A stretch of 32,731 bases of DNA, from positions 1-32,731 of the forward strand of contig JBBJMF010000025.1 in assembly GCA_037719575.1 (NCBI GenBank). Direction: 5' to 3'. The notes under the pieces were generated by a model. That model made no database searches, was not told where the DNA came from, and saw only the letters and a program-made list of their open reading frames with translations. The position numbers and the translations under genes were made by a program. Positions within the stretch are counted from its first letter, which is position 1, and each line of letters starts with the position of its first letter. Positions 1 through 6,603 of the stretch are shown here, piece after piece. Source of the DNA: JAWWPG01 sp037719575 (GTDB lineage Bacteria > Actinomycetota > Actinomycetes > Propionibacteriales > Nocardioidaceae).

Positions 1-344
1 TAGCACGTGTACTCCTTGCCGGTGAACGCGTTGAGCTCACCGCCGACGGCATCGAGCTCGGCGGAGATGTCGAGCGCCGTACGGCGGTGGGTGCCCTTGA
101 ACAGCAGGTGTTCGAGGAAGTGCGTCACTCCCGCCAGCGAGCGTGACTCGTCGCGGGAGCCGACGCCGGTCCACAGTCCGAGGGTCGTGGTCCGGACACC
201 CGGCATCGCCTCGGTGACGACCCGCAGCCCACCCGGGAGGACGGTACGCCGGATGGTGGAGGACACCTGTCCGTCGTCGCCGGTCTCCTTCAGGAGGGTG
301 CGGGTCGACCCGAGGGGCTGCTCGAGTGCCGAGAGATACCGCAC
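1..344 (-). CDS. M16 family zinc metallopeptidase, N-terminal part (cut by window edge)
   Basis: This is the N-terminal 114 residues of a pitrilysin/mitochondrial-processing-peptidase-like protease; the rest lies outside the window. The inverted zinc motif HFLEH is at about residues 75-79, in the context GVTHFLEHLLFKGT, followed by a GGELNAFTGKEYT segment, both typical of M16 peptidases (HxxEH binds Zn and supplies the general base). The second glutamate ligand would lie beyond the edge. The GTG start at 344 follows the pnp stop codon by two bases, so it is cotranscribed with pnp and probably translationally coupled. An M16 peptidase directly downstream of pnp is the standard actinobacterial arrangement (pepR in Mycobacterium). 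The physiological substrate cannot be inferred from this fragment. Confidence 0.93.
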   Translation of the reverse strand, partial: MRYLSALEQPLGSTRTLLKETGDDGQVSSTIRRTVLPGGLRVVTEAMPGVRTTTLGLWTGVGSRDESRSLAGVTHFLEHLLFKGTHRRTALDISAELDAVGGELNAFTGKEYTC

Positions 345-346
345 GG

Positions 347-2554
347 TCAGGCGTCGACCGGTTGGCTCTGGTCTTCCTCGACCACGGGTACGAGGCTCAG
401 CTTGCCCCGGTCGTCGATCTCTCCTATCTCGACCTGGAGCTTCTGACCCACGGAGACCACATCCTCGACGTTCTCGACACGCTTCCCGCCGGCCAGGGCA
501 CGCAGCTTCGAGATGTGCAGCAGGCCGTCCTTCCCGGGCAGCAGCGACACGAAAGCACCGAAGTTCGTCGTCTTGACGACCGTCCCGAGGTAGCGCTCGC
601 CGATCTCCGGCATCTGCGGGTTGGCGATCGCATTGATCATCGAGCGCGCGGCCTCCGCAGCATCGCCGTTGTCGGCTCCCACGTAGATCGTGCCGTCGTC
701 CTCGATGCTGATCTGCGCGCCGGTGTCGTCCTGGATCTGGTTGATGATCTTGCCCTTGGGGCCGATCACCTCACCGATCTTGTCGACGGGCACATGCATG
801 GTGAGGATGCGCGGCGCGGTCGGTGCCATCTCGTCCGGTGCGTCGATGGCCTCGGCCATCACGTCGAGGATGGCCATCCGCGCGTCGCGGGCCTGCTGCA
901 GCGCCGAGCCGAGCACGGAGGCAGGGATGCCGTCGAGCTTGGTGTCGAGCTGCAGAGCCGTGACGAACTCGCGGGTGCCGGCGACCTTGAAGTCCATGTC
1001 GCCGAAGGCGTCCTCGGCGCCGAGGATGTCGGTCAGCGTGACGAACTTCTGCTCGCCGTCGACCTCACCGGTGATCAGCCCCATCGCGATGCCGGCGACG
1101 GCGGCGCGCAACGGCACACCCGCGTTGAGCAGACCCATCGTGGAGGCGCATACGGAACCCATCGAGGTCGAGCCGTTCGAGCCCAGCGCCTCCGAGACCT
1201 GACGGATCGCGTAGGGGAACTCCTCGCGGGTTGGCAGGACCGGGATGAGGGCACGGCCCGCAAGGGCGCCGTGTCCGATCTCGCGGCGCTTCGGCGAACC
1301 CACCCGACCTGTCTCGCCGGTCGAGTACGGAGGAAAGTTGTAGTTGTGCATGTAGCGGCGGGACTTCTCCGGTGACAGCGTGTCGAGCTTCTGCTCCAGC
1401 GACAGCATGTTGAGCGTGGTGATCCCGAGGATCTGGGTCTCGCCCCGCTCGAACAGTGCCGAGCCGTGCACCCGAGGGACGACGCCGACCTCGGCGTTTA
1501 GGGTCCGGATGTCGGCGAGGCCACGGCCGTCGATGCGGACGTTGTCGCTCAGTACCCGCTGGCGGACGAGCTTCTTCGTCAGCGAGCGGAAAGCCGCGCC
1601 CAGCTCCTTCTCGCGGCCCTGGAAGCTCTCGCCGAGGTCGGCGAGCACGCCGGCCTTGAGCTCATCGAGACGCGACTCCCGCTCCTGCTTGTCGGCGATC
1701 GTCAACGCGGCGGCGAGGTCGTCACCGGCCGCGGACTCGACGGCGGCGAACGTGTCGTCCTGGTAGTCGAGGAACCGCGGGAACTCGGTGACGGGCTTCG
1801 CAGCCACGTCGGCGAGCTGCTGCTGAGCCTCACACAGCTGTTTGATAAAGGCCTTCGCTGCTTCGAGGCCCTCGGCGACGATGTCCTCGGTCGGCGGCTG
1901 AGCGCCGGCGCGCACCTTCTCCCAGGTGGCTTCGGTGGACTCCGCCTCGACCATCATGATCGCGACGTCACCACTCTCGGTGACACGTCCCGCGACCACC
2001 ATGTCGAAGACCGACTCGGCCGTCTGGCTGTTCGTCGGAAAGCCGACCCACTGGCCGTCGATGAGGGCGACGCGGGTGGCCCCGACAGGTCCGCTGAACG
2101 GCAGCCCGCTCAGCTGCGTCGACAACGATGCGGCGTTGATCGCGAGCACGTCGTACGCCGTGTCGGGGTGCAGCGCCAGCACGGTGATGACGACCTGGAC
2201 CTCGTTGCGCAGACCTGAGACGAACGACGGCCGAAGCGGTCGGTCGATGAGGCGGCAGGTCAGGATCGCGTCCTCGGAGGGTCGGCCCTCGCGGCGGAAG
2301 AACGACCCGGGGATGCGTCCCGCGGCATACATCCGCTCCTCGACGTCGACCGTCAGGGGGAAGAAGTCGAACTGCTCTTTCGGGTGCTTGCCGGCGGTGG
2401 TCGCCGACAGCAGCATGGTCTCGTCGTCCAGGAACGCGACGGCGGAGCCGGCGGCCTGGCGGGCAAGGTGCCCGGTCTCGAATCGGATGGTGCGTTTGCC
2501 GTGGCTGCCGTTGTCGATAACGGTCTCGACGGACTTCGGTTCGGTACCCGTCAT
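347..2554 (-). CDS. pnp: polyribonucleotide nucleotidyltransferase (PNPase)
   Basis: PNPase degrades RNA phosphorolytically from the 3' end; in actinobacteria it also synthesises 3' tails. The 735-residue product has the full family length: two RNase PH-like domains (about residues 15-240 and 335-575) joined by an all-alpha linker, then a KH domain (about 583-640, GxxG loop IGPKGK at 597-602) and an S1 domain (about 652-725, GTVVKTTNFGAFVSLLPG). The second PH core carries the phosphate-binding GSTSMGSVCAS stretch near 461-471 and the acidic DILGAEDAFGDMDF segment near 509-522. The ATG at 2554 is preceded by AAAGGG at five bases. It lies downstream of rpsO, as in most bacteria, and immediately upstream of the M16 peptidase. 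The stem-loop abutting its ribosome binding site suggests post-transcriptional control, as known for PNPase in other bacteria. Confidence 0.98.
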   Translation of the reverse strand: MTGTEPKSVETVIDNGSHGKRTIRFETGHLARQAAGSAVAFLDDETMLLSATTAGKHPKEQFDFFPLTVDVEERMYAAGRIPGSFFRREGRPSEDAILTCRLIDRPLRPSFVSGLRNEVQVVITVLALHPDTAYDVLAINAASLSTQLSGLPFSGPVGATRVALIDGQWVGFPTNSQTAESVFDMVVAGRVTESGDVAIMMVEAESTEATWEKVRAGAQPPTEDIVAEGLEAAKAFIKQLCEAQQQLADVAAKPVTEFPRFLDYQDDTFAAVESAAGDDLAAALTIADKQERESRLDELKAGVLADLGESFQGREKELGAAFRSLTKKLVRQRVLSDNVRIDGRGLADIRTLNAEVGVVPRVHGSALFERGETQILGITTLNMLSLEQKLDTLSPEKSRRYMHNYNFPPYSTGETGRVGSPKRREIGHGALAGRALIPVLPTREEFPYAIRQVSEALGSNGSTSMGSVCASTMGLLNAGVPLRAAVAGIAMGLITGEVDGEQKFVTLTDILGAEDAFGDMDFKVAGTREFVTALQLDTKLDGIPASVLGSALQQARDARMAILDVMAEAIDAPDEMAPTAPRILTMHVPVDKIGEVIGPKGKIINQIQDDTGAQISIEDDGTIYVGADNGDAAEAARSMINAIANPQMPEIGERYLGTVVKTTNFGAFVSLLPGKDGLLHISKLRALAGGKRVENVEDVVSVGQKLQVEIGEIDDRGKLSLVPVVEEDQSQPVDA

Positions 2555-2565
2555 GGGTTCCCTTT

Positions 2566-2592
2566 CGTTCGCGTGACGTCACGCGACGAACG
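2566..2592 (-). promoter_or_regulatory. bulged stem-loop abutting the pnp ribosome binding site
   Basis: On the transcript the arms CGTTC plus GCGTG pair with CACGC plus GAACG around an ACGT loop, leaving a three-base bulge in the 5' arm. The AAAGGG ribosome binding site of pnp starts directly after the 3' arm. The DNA contains a perfect 14-bp palindrome GCGTGACGTCACGC at 2571-2584, so the site could equally be a protein-binding operator. A role in PNPase autocontrol is inference. Confidence 0.5.
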
Positions 2593-2871
2593 CCATCGGC
2601 GTTGGAGCGTGTCGGCCGCGCGGGCTGCGCCGCCGTCACGCGGTGGGCTGCCCGCTGAGCGGGAGGCCACGCTGACTGCGGAGGCCGGTCTTCGATCGAG
2701 GCCCGCGGGGTGAGATCTCATCCCGAAGGTCACTACCGAGGACCGGTGCCTCACGGCTGCGTCAACGCGTGACGTCACTGGTGTCGGTGCCACCGTGTGC
2801 GGCACCGCTTCAGTTGGTGGTGATCTCTCTTCAGTTGTGAGCCGTCGTCGTACCGGCCTGTCATGCAGGCA

Positions 2872-2916
2872 GCGGCCACATCGGAAGGTGGCCGCCGCAC
2901 AGGGTGAGGCTGTGCG
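2872..2916 (-). terminator. two tandem hairpins directly after rpsO
   Basis: Hairpin A (2896-2916) pairs CGCACAG with CTGTGCG over a seven-base loop, and starts right after the rpsO stop codon at 2918-2920. Hairpin B (2872-2895) pairs GCGGCCAC with GTGGCCGC over an eight-base loop. The two are directly adjacent. Neither is followed by a U tract, so a classical intrinsic terminator is not shown. They may be a partial terminator, a 3'-end stabiliser for rpsO mRNA, or an RNase III substrate that separates rpsO from pnp. Confidence 0.5.
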
Positions 2917-2917
2917 C

Positions 2918-3187
2918 CTAGCGGCGCAGACCGAGCCGCTCGATGATGCTGCGATAACGAGCGATCTCGGTGTGCTGAAGGTAGTTGAGCAACCGCCGAC
3001 GCTGCCCGACGAGGAGCAGCAGGCCACGACGACTGTGGTGGTCGTGCTTGTGCTCCTTGAGGTGCTCGGTGAGATCCGCGATGCGCTTGGTGAGCAGCGC
3101 GACCTGCACCTCGGGTGACCCCGTGTCGCCGTCGCCGGTGGCATATGTGTCGATGATCTGTTTCTTGGTCGCGGCGTCCAGTGACAC
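2918..3187 (-). CDS. rpsO: 30S ribosomal protein S15
   Basis: The 89-residue product is the standard length of S15 and carries its typical features: GDTGSPEVQVALLTKRI near 19-35, the HKHDHHSRRGLL stretch near 46-57, and the RRRLLNYL helix near 63-70. S15 binds the 16S central domain as a primary assembly protein. The GTG start at 3187 follows GAAGGGAG at a good distance. Its order before pnp is the conserved bacterial one, but ribF, usually next upstream in actinobacteria, is displaced by about 2.3 kb of accessory genes. A TAGCCT-type promoter about 95 bases upstream would give it independent transcription. Confidence 0.98.
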   Translation of the reverse strand: MSLDAATKKQIIDTYATGDGDTGSPEVQVALLTKRIADLTEHLKEHKHDHHSRRGLLLLVGQRRRLLNYLQHTEIARYRSIIERLGLRR

Positions 3188-3278
3188 GCGATCTCCCTTC
3201 GGGAATTCGTTGCGCGGCGCGCCGGGGCCTGTTCACCCGGGCACTCTCGTTCCGCGGCCGACAAAGACGGCACTGCAC

Positions 3279-3309
3279 AGGCTATCAGCGCGACGCTTCA
3301 GGCCCACAA
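3279..3309 (-). promoter_or_regulatory. candidate promoter of the rpsO-pnp operon
   Basis: On the minus strand a TTGTGG hexamer (3309-3304) and a TAGCCT hexamer (3284-3279, preceded by TGA) are 19 bases apart. The -10 fits the actinobacterial TANNNT pattern; the -35 is only a partial match. The position, about 92 bases before the rpsO start, fits an insertion upstream that made rpsO transcriptionally independent of ribF. Confidence 0.4.
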
Positions 3310-3366
3310 TCGTCGCCGTCACGACCTGGTGGCCCTCGACCCGGCGAGGTCGGGCACTGCCTCGAC

Positions 3367-3633
3367 ATGTTCGCCGACCTCCCGACGTACCTCATCGGTC
3401 TCGACTGCGGACTGGCTGAGCTCGAGCGGCGCGAACGGGAGCGTGGTGACCGTCAGGTCGGCCGGGCGGTCTTGCAACATCCACTGGTCCATGCCCACGG
3501 TCTGTACGACGTGCGGGTCGCCACCGACACACCTTCCCTCGAATGTGCGCTGGCGATGAGAACAAGACTCGAAACCCCCGAGCCGCCGACGGCGTTCGCC
3601 GATCTGAGACGGGTCTACCCCCTCGCGAGATGA
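3367..3633 (+). CDS. possible small hypothetical protein
   Basis: This open frame would give an 88-residue soluble protein beginning MFADLPTYLIGLDCGLAEL, with a charged ELERRERERGDR helix and an ending rich in Pro, Arg and Leu. I do not recognise the family. About three quarters of its third codon positions are G or C, lower than the neighbours. The overlapping minus-strand frame (3319-3639) has a similar value, so composition does not settle the strand. No clear ribosome binding site precedes the ATG. The plus-strand reading looks more protein-like. The gene may also be spurious; the gap between rpsO and tetR would then be about 500 bases of non-coding DNA. Confidence 0.35.
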   Translation: MFADLPTYLIGLDCGLAELERRERERGDRQVGRAVLQHPLVHAHGLYDVRVATDTPSLECALAMRTRLETPEPPTAFADLRRVYPLAR

Positions 3634-3684
3634 GTGCAACTGCGTGGCCGGACCGGACCGCCTCGACCTGACGGAACTGACACC

Positions 3685-4284
3685 TCAACCTGGCGCAGCC
3701 ACCACGGAGTCGGGATGACGGCGGTCGCTGATCAGCATCGCCAAGACCTCGTCGGTGTATTCCTTCATCGAGCCGACCGATCGCCTGAGCAGGTCCGGAG
3801 AGGCGTGCGCGAGCTGGAGGTTGCCCAGGAACGCGCTGTAGCCAAGGACGGCGCGACGCCGGGCAACGTGTGTCGGTAGTCCGATCTCACGCAGCAGGTT
3901 CGCGACGTAGTCGATGCGGCGCTTGGTCACTCGGTCGATCGTCGTTCGCACGACCGCGAGATCGGTGTGCGAGAGAAGGGCCATGTCGGCGCCCATCAGT
4001 TGGCGCGGCTGGAACGTGTGCTCGAAGAGCGCCCGGAGCCGGCCCTCAGCGTCCAAGCCCGTGCCGTCGATGTGGGTGATCACGTCGAGGGTCGCGAGTC
4101 GCTCCCAGCGAAGGAGTGCGGCCTCGATGAGATCGGAGCGGGAGCGGAAGTGCCAGTAGAAGCTCCCCTTCGTGCTGCCCAGCCGAGCAGCGATCGGCTC
4201 CACGGCGACGGCGGCGATCCCGCCCCCTGACGCGATCACTTCCAGAGCGGCGGCCGCCCAGTCGTCACGGGTCAGTGTGGACAC
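3685..4284 (-). CDS. TetR-family transcriptional regulator
   Basis: The 199-residue product has the TetR layout: an N-terminal DNA-binding domain with helix-turn-helix at about 27-46 (VEPIAARLGSTKGSFYWHF, where STKGSFYWHF is the family signature) and a C-terminal all-helical ligand/dimer domain. The GTG start at 4284 precedes STLTRDDWAAAALEVI, the usual first helix. The open frame extends far upstream, but that part runs through the divergent gene and is not plausible. The gene is divergent from the SRPBCC gene, and a perfect inverted repeat (4312-4329) lies between the starts. The simplest reading is a repressor of itself and of the SRPBCC gene, released by a small hydrophobic ligand. The ligand is unknown. 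Confidence 0.92.
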   Translation of the reverse strand: MSTLTRDDWAAAALEVIASGGGIAAVAVEPIAARLGSTKGSFYWHFRSRSDLIEAALLRWERLATLDVITHIDGTGLDAEGRLRALFEHTFQPRQLMGADMALLSHTDLAVVRTTIDRVTKRRIDYVANLLREIGLPTHVARRRAVLGYSAFLGNLQLAHASPDLLRRSVGSMKEYTDEVLAMLISDRRHPDSVVAAPG

Positions 4285-4311
4285 ACTCAGTACGGTAGCG
4301 TACGGTCTTTT

Positions 4312-4329
4312 CCATACGTTCCCGTATGG
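4312..4329. promoter_or_regulatory. inverted-repeat operator between tetR and the SRPBCC gene
   Basis: CCATACG and CGTATGG form a perfect 7-bp inverted repeat separated by TTCC. A third, nearly identical half-site CGTACGG lies at 4300-4306, inverted relative to the CCATACG arm with one mismatch. The site is 27 bases from the tetR start and 15 bases from the start of the divergent gene, where a TetR repressor would block both promoters. Size and symmetry fit TetR-family operators. Binding itself is inferred. Confidence 0.7.
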
Positions 4330-4344
4330 ATCGAGGGGGTATCG

Positions 4345-4896
4345 ATGAGGCTCCGCACCATTGCCCGCACATGGGGCGCCAGCAACGCCGAGTTGGCTGC
4401 CTCCTATCCCTGCGAGGCATACGCCAGCGAGCCCTGCGAGCGGCTCATGCGTGCAGTGACCGTCCGGGCGGACCCTGGAGTGGTCTTCCGCTGGCTCTGC
4501 CAGCTCAAGGTCGCGCCCTACAGCTACGACCTGCTCGACAACCTCGGTCGGCGAAGCCCTCGCGACCTCACGCCAGGTGCCGAGCGGCTCGCCGTCGGCC
4601 AACTATTCCTCGTCTGCAGGATCAGCGACTACGACGAAGGGCACCACATCACGGGGACGGCCACACCGCGCGCGAACCGGCTCTTCGGCGTCCAGTCGCT
4701 CACCTACCAGATCGATCCGGTCGCCGAGCAAGAGTGCCGGGTCGTTGTCTGCTTGGTGGTCGAGGCTGATGGCTGGTGGTCCCGCGCCAGAAACACAATC
4801 CTCGCGGCCGGCGACCTCGTCATGATGCGCAAGCAGCTCCTGACGCTGAAGGCCTGCGCCGAGTCCTCGATGCGAGACGCGGGCGCGCCCTCCTGA
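4345..4896 (+). CDS. SRPBCC (START-like) fold protein
   Basis: The 183-residue product resembles polyketide cyclase/START-like SRPBCC proteins, which bind small hydrophobic ligands in a helix-grip cavity. Visible signs are an early beta strand with VTVRADPGVVFRWLCQL at about 38-54 (the usual 'ADPxxVFxWL' entry), PYSYDLLDNLGRRSPRDL at about 57-74, and the alternating strands ending in the helix DLVMMRKQLLTLK near 157-169. There is no signal peptide. The ATG at 4345 follows GAGGGGG at six bases. It is the probable target of the adjacent TetR regulator. It could sense, sequester or convert the compound that the regulator detects; the sequence does not say which. Confidence 0.72.
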   Translation: MRLRTIARTWGASNAELAASYPCEAYASEPCERLMRAVTVRADPGVVFRWLCQLKVAPYSYDLLDNLGRRSPRDLTPGAERLAVGQLFLVCRISDYDEGHHITGTATPRANRLFGVQSLTYQIDPVAEQECRVVVCLVVEADGWWSRARNTILAAGDLVMMRKQLLTLKACAESSMRDAGAPS

Positions 4897-4927
4897 GTCA
4901 GAGGCGGCGGCTCGAGCCAGTTCATCG

Positions 4928-5467
4928 TCAGCCGCGAGCGACCCACGGGTAGAAGTGCAGGACACTCGGCGCCCAGTCCGTGGCCGTCGTGTGGGCGAAG
5001 GCACGCTGGGCCCGGACGCTGATCCGCACGGAGCCCGGGTAGTCCAAGCACGGCCGCGGGATGAAGACGTGGCTGGACTCCCCCGGGTCGTCCTGAGCGC
5101 TTCGCACCCGGAAGAGGGGGCAGGCCACCTGTTGCCCCATATCCGAGAACGACTCCACCATCCGCACCCCCAATGAGTCGGAGTTGGCGAACCAGGCGGC
5201 ACGGAACTCCGGACCCGGGTCGGCAGCGTCGGTGTCGAGCCAGACGTCGAAGCCGTCGCCGGCGCGAAGCTCGCGCTGCACTACCGTCACGCGCACAGCC
5301 GGACCCTGAAGTGACCCGTTGAAGAGGCGTACCCGATGGATGTCAACGCTCGACTTCACGTCCCCGTGTGCATCTGAGAACCATTGGCTTGCCGCGGTGG
5401 CTCCGGTGGGGGTGAGGACTAGCAACGCGGCTGCCGCGAGACCGGCGCCCAGGCGAAAAACGTGCAT
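4928..5467 (-). CDS. small secreted protein of unknown function
   Basis: The 179-residue product begins with a clear Sec signal peptide (MHVFRLGAGLAAAALLVLTP, cleavage likely near ATAAS at about 24-28). The mature part is about 150 residues, probably beta-rich, with a VWLDTDAADPGPEFRAAWF stretch and two cysteines (in QVACPL and PRPCLDY) that could form a disulfide. The ATG at 5467 is chosen over an upstream start because GAAGGG precedes it by seven bases and the signal sequence starts there. It converges with the SRPBCC gene, 31 bases between stops. I do not recognise a family; a calcium-binding or beta-sandwich extracellular protein is possible. Confidence 0.75.
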   Translation of the reverse strand: MHVFRLGAGLAAAALLVLTPTGATAASQWFSDAHGDVKSSVDIHRVRLFNGSLQGPAVRVTVVQRELRAGDGFDVWLDTDAADPGPEFRAAWFANSDSLGVRMVESFSDMGQQVACPLFRVRSAQDDPGESSHVFIPRPCLDYPGSVRISVRAQRAFAHTTATDWAPSVLHFYPWVARG

Positions 5468-5548
5468 AGCGTGACCCTTCGTCGTCGTGTGAGGAACTGT
5501 CCTCACGTTATCGTGCCAGATCCAGCCGATCCTGCCGGCGCACGACCC

Positions 5549-6505
5549 TCAGGCCGGGGCGTTCCGCAGCAGCGTCCGCGCGCGGCCGACGTCGTCCGCC
5601 ATCTGGGTCACGAGCGCGTCGACGTCGTCGAACTTCACCATGCCCCGGAGGTGTTGGACGAAGGCCACCTCGACCAGGTCGTCGTACAGCTCCAGGTCGG
5701 TGCGATCGAGGACGTAGGACTCGACTCGGCGGTCCGTTCCGTCGAACGTCGGGTTCGTGCCCACGGAGATCGCGGCCGGCCACCATGGCGCCTCGGGACG
5801 GTCGAGGCGCCTCAGCCAACCGGCGTAGACACCGTCAGCGGGGACGATGGTGCGGCTGCTGCTGACCGGCACGTTAGCGGTCGGGTAGCCGAGCTCACGG
5901 CCCCTCTGCTCGCCCTTGACGACCCGGCCGTGCAAGGAGAACGGGCGGCCCAGCGCCTCGGCCGCTGCCGAGACGTCGCCCTCCATGAGACGGGTGCGGA
6001 TGTACGTCGACGACCAGGTGCGCTCGCCGGCACCGTCGAGCGGCAGCCCGACCACCTCGCAGCCGTGCTCGGCGCCCAGCCGTCGCAGCAGGTCGATGTC
6101 GCCGACCGCCCGGTGACCGAACCTGAAGTTCTCCCCCACCACGACGCCGGCGGCGTGCAGCGCCCCGAAGACCACGGTCTCGGCGAAGTCCCCTGCCTCC
6201 TGGTCTGCAAGCTCGGCGGTGAACGCCAGCACCAGCACTGCGTCGGCGCCCGCCGCAGCCAGCAGTGCCGACCGGTCCTCCACGGAGGTCAACGGCTGAG
6301 GCGCCAAGTCGCTCCGGATGACGGTCATCGGATGGGGGTCGAACGTGACGGCCACGACGGTGAGGCCCCCCAACCGCTCAGCGATCCGGCGAGCCTCGGC
6401 AAGCACATAGCGGTGTCCGCGGTGCACCCCGTCGAAGTTGCCGATCGTCACGACGCTTGCCGCGAGATCGCGGTCGATCTCCGCGAGGTCGTGCCACAGA
6501 CGCAC
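5549..6505 (-). CDS. ribF: bifunctional riboflavin kinase / FAD synthetase
   Basis: RibF phosphorylates riboflavin to FMN and adenylylates FMN to FAD. The 318-residue product has both domains: the nucleotidyltransferase domain (about 15-180, with GNFDGVHRGH at 22-31 and FDPHP at 55-59) and the riboflavin kinase domain (about 185-310, with GRVVKGEQRGRELGYPTANV at 193-212). The GTG at 6505 is preceded by AAGG at 11 bases; a GTG three codons upstream is an alternative. In most actinobacteria ribF lies between truB and rpsO. Here it is separated from truB by ptsI and a helicase gene, and from rpsO by the tetR island. Confidence 0.96.
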   Translation of the reverse strand: MRLWHDLAEIDRDLAASVVTIGNFDGVHRGHRYVLAEARRIAERLGGLTVVAVTFDPHPMTVIRSDLAPQPLTSVEDRSALLAAAGADAVLVLAFTAELADQEAGDFAETVVFGALHAAGVVVGENFRFGHRAVGDIDLLRRLGAEHGCEVVGLPLDGAGERTWSSTYIRTRLMEGDVSAAAEALGRPFSLHGRVVKGEQRGRELGYPTANVPVSSSRTIVPADGVYAGWLRRLDRPEAPWWPAAISVGTNPTFDGTDRRVESYVLDRTDLELYDDLVEVAFVQHLRGMVKFDDVDALVTQMADDVGRARTLLRNAPA

Positions 6506-6603
6506 CCGGCGCACCGCCTTCTTGCGAGATCGTGAGAGATGGAGGTTGTGCAGCGACCCTAACTGCTCAGCAAGCGTGGCTCGGTACTGCTGTCCGGCGA
6601 GGC

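Larger units (their letters stand above)
2555..2917 (-). other. rpsO-pnp intercistronic spacer rich in stem-loops
   Basis: This 363-base stretch has no convincing gene. Inverted repeats visible in order are: 2566-2592 (next to the pnp ribosome binding site), 2651-2663 (CCCGC/GCGGG, 3-base loop), 2785-2807 (CGGTGCC/GGCACCG, 9-base loop), 2856-2870 (GCCTG/CAGGC), 2872-2895 and 2896-2916. Two copies of the palindrome GTGACGTCAC occur, inside 2571-2584 and at 2769-2778. In Streptomyces and E. coli the equivalent spacer is an RNase III processing and autoregulation site for pnp. By analogy I infer the same here; the sequence shows only the structures. Confidence 0.6.

Noticed and set aside
326..1375. 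Long plus-strand open frame opposite pnp
   Set aside because: It is antisense to pnp, has no recognisable protein features, and long antisense frames are expected in GC-rich DNA.
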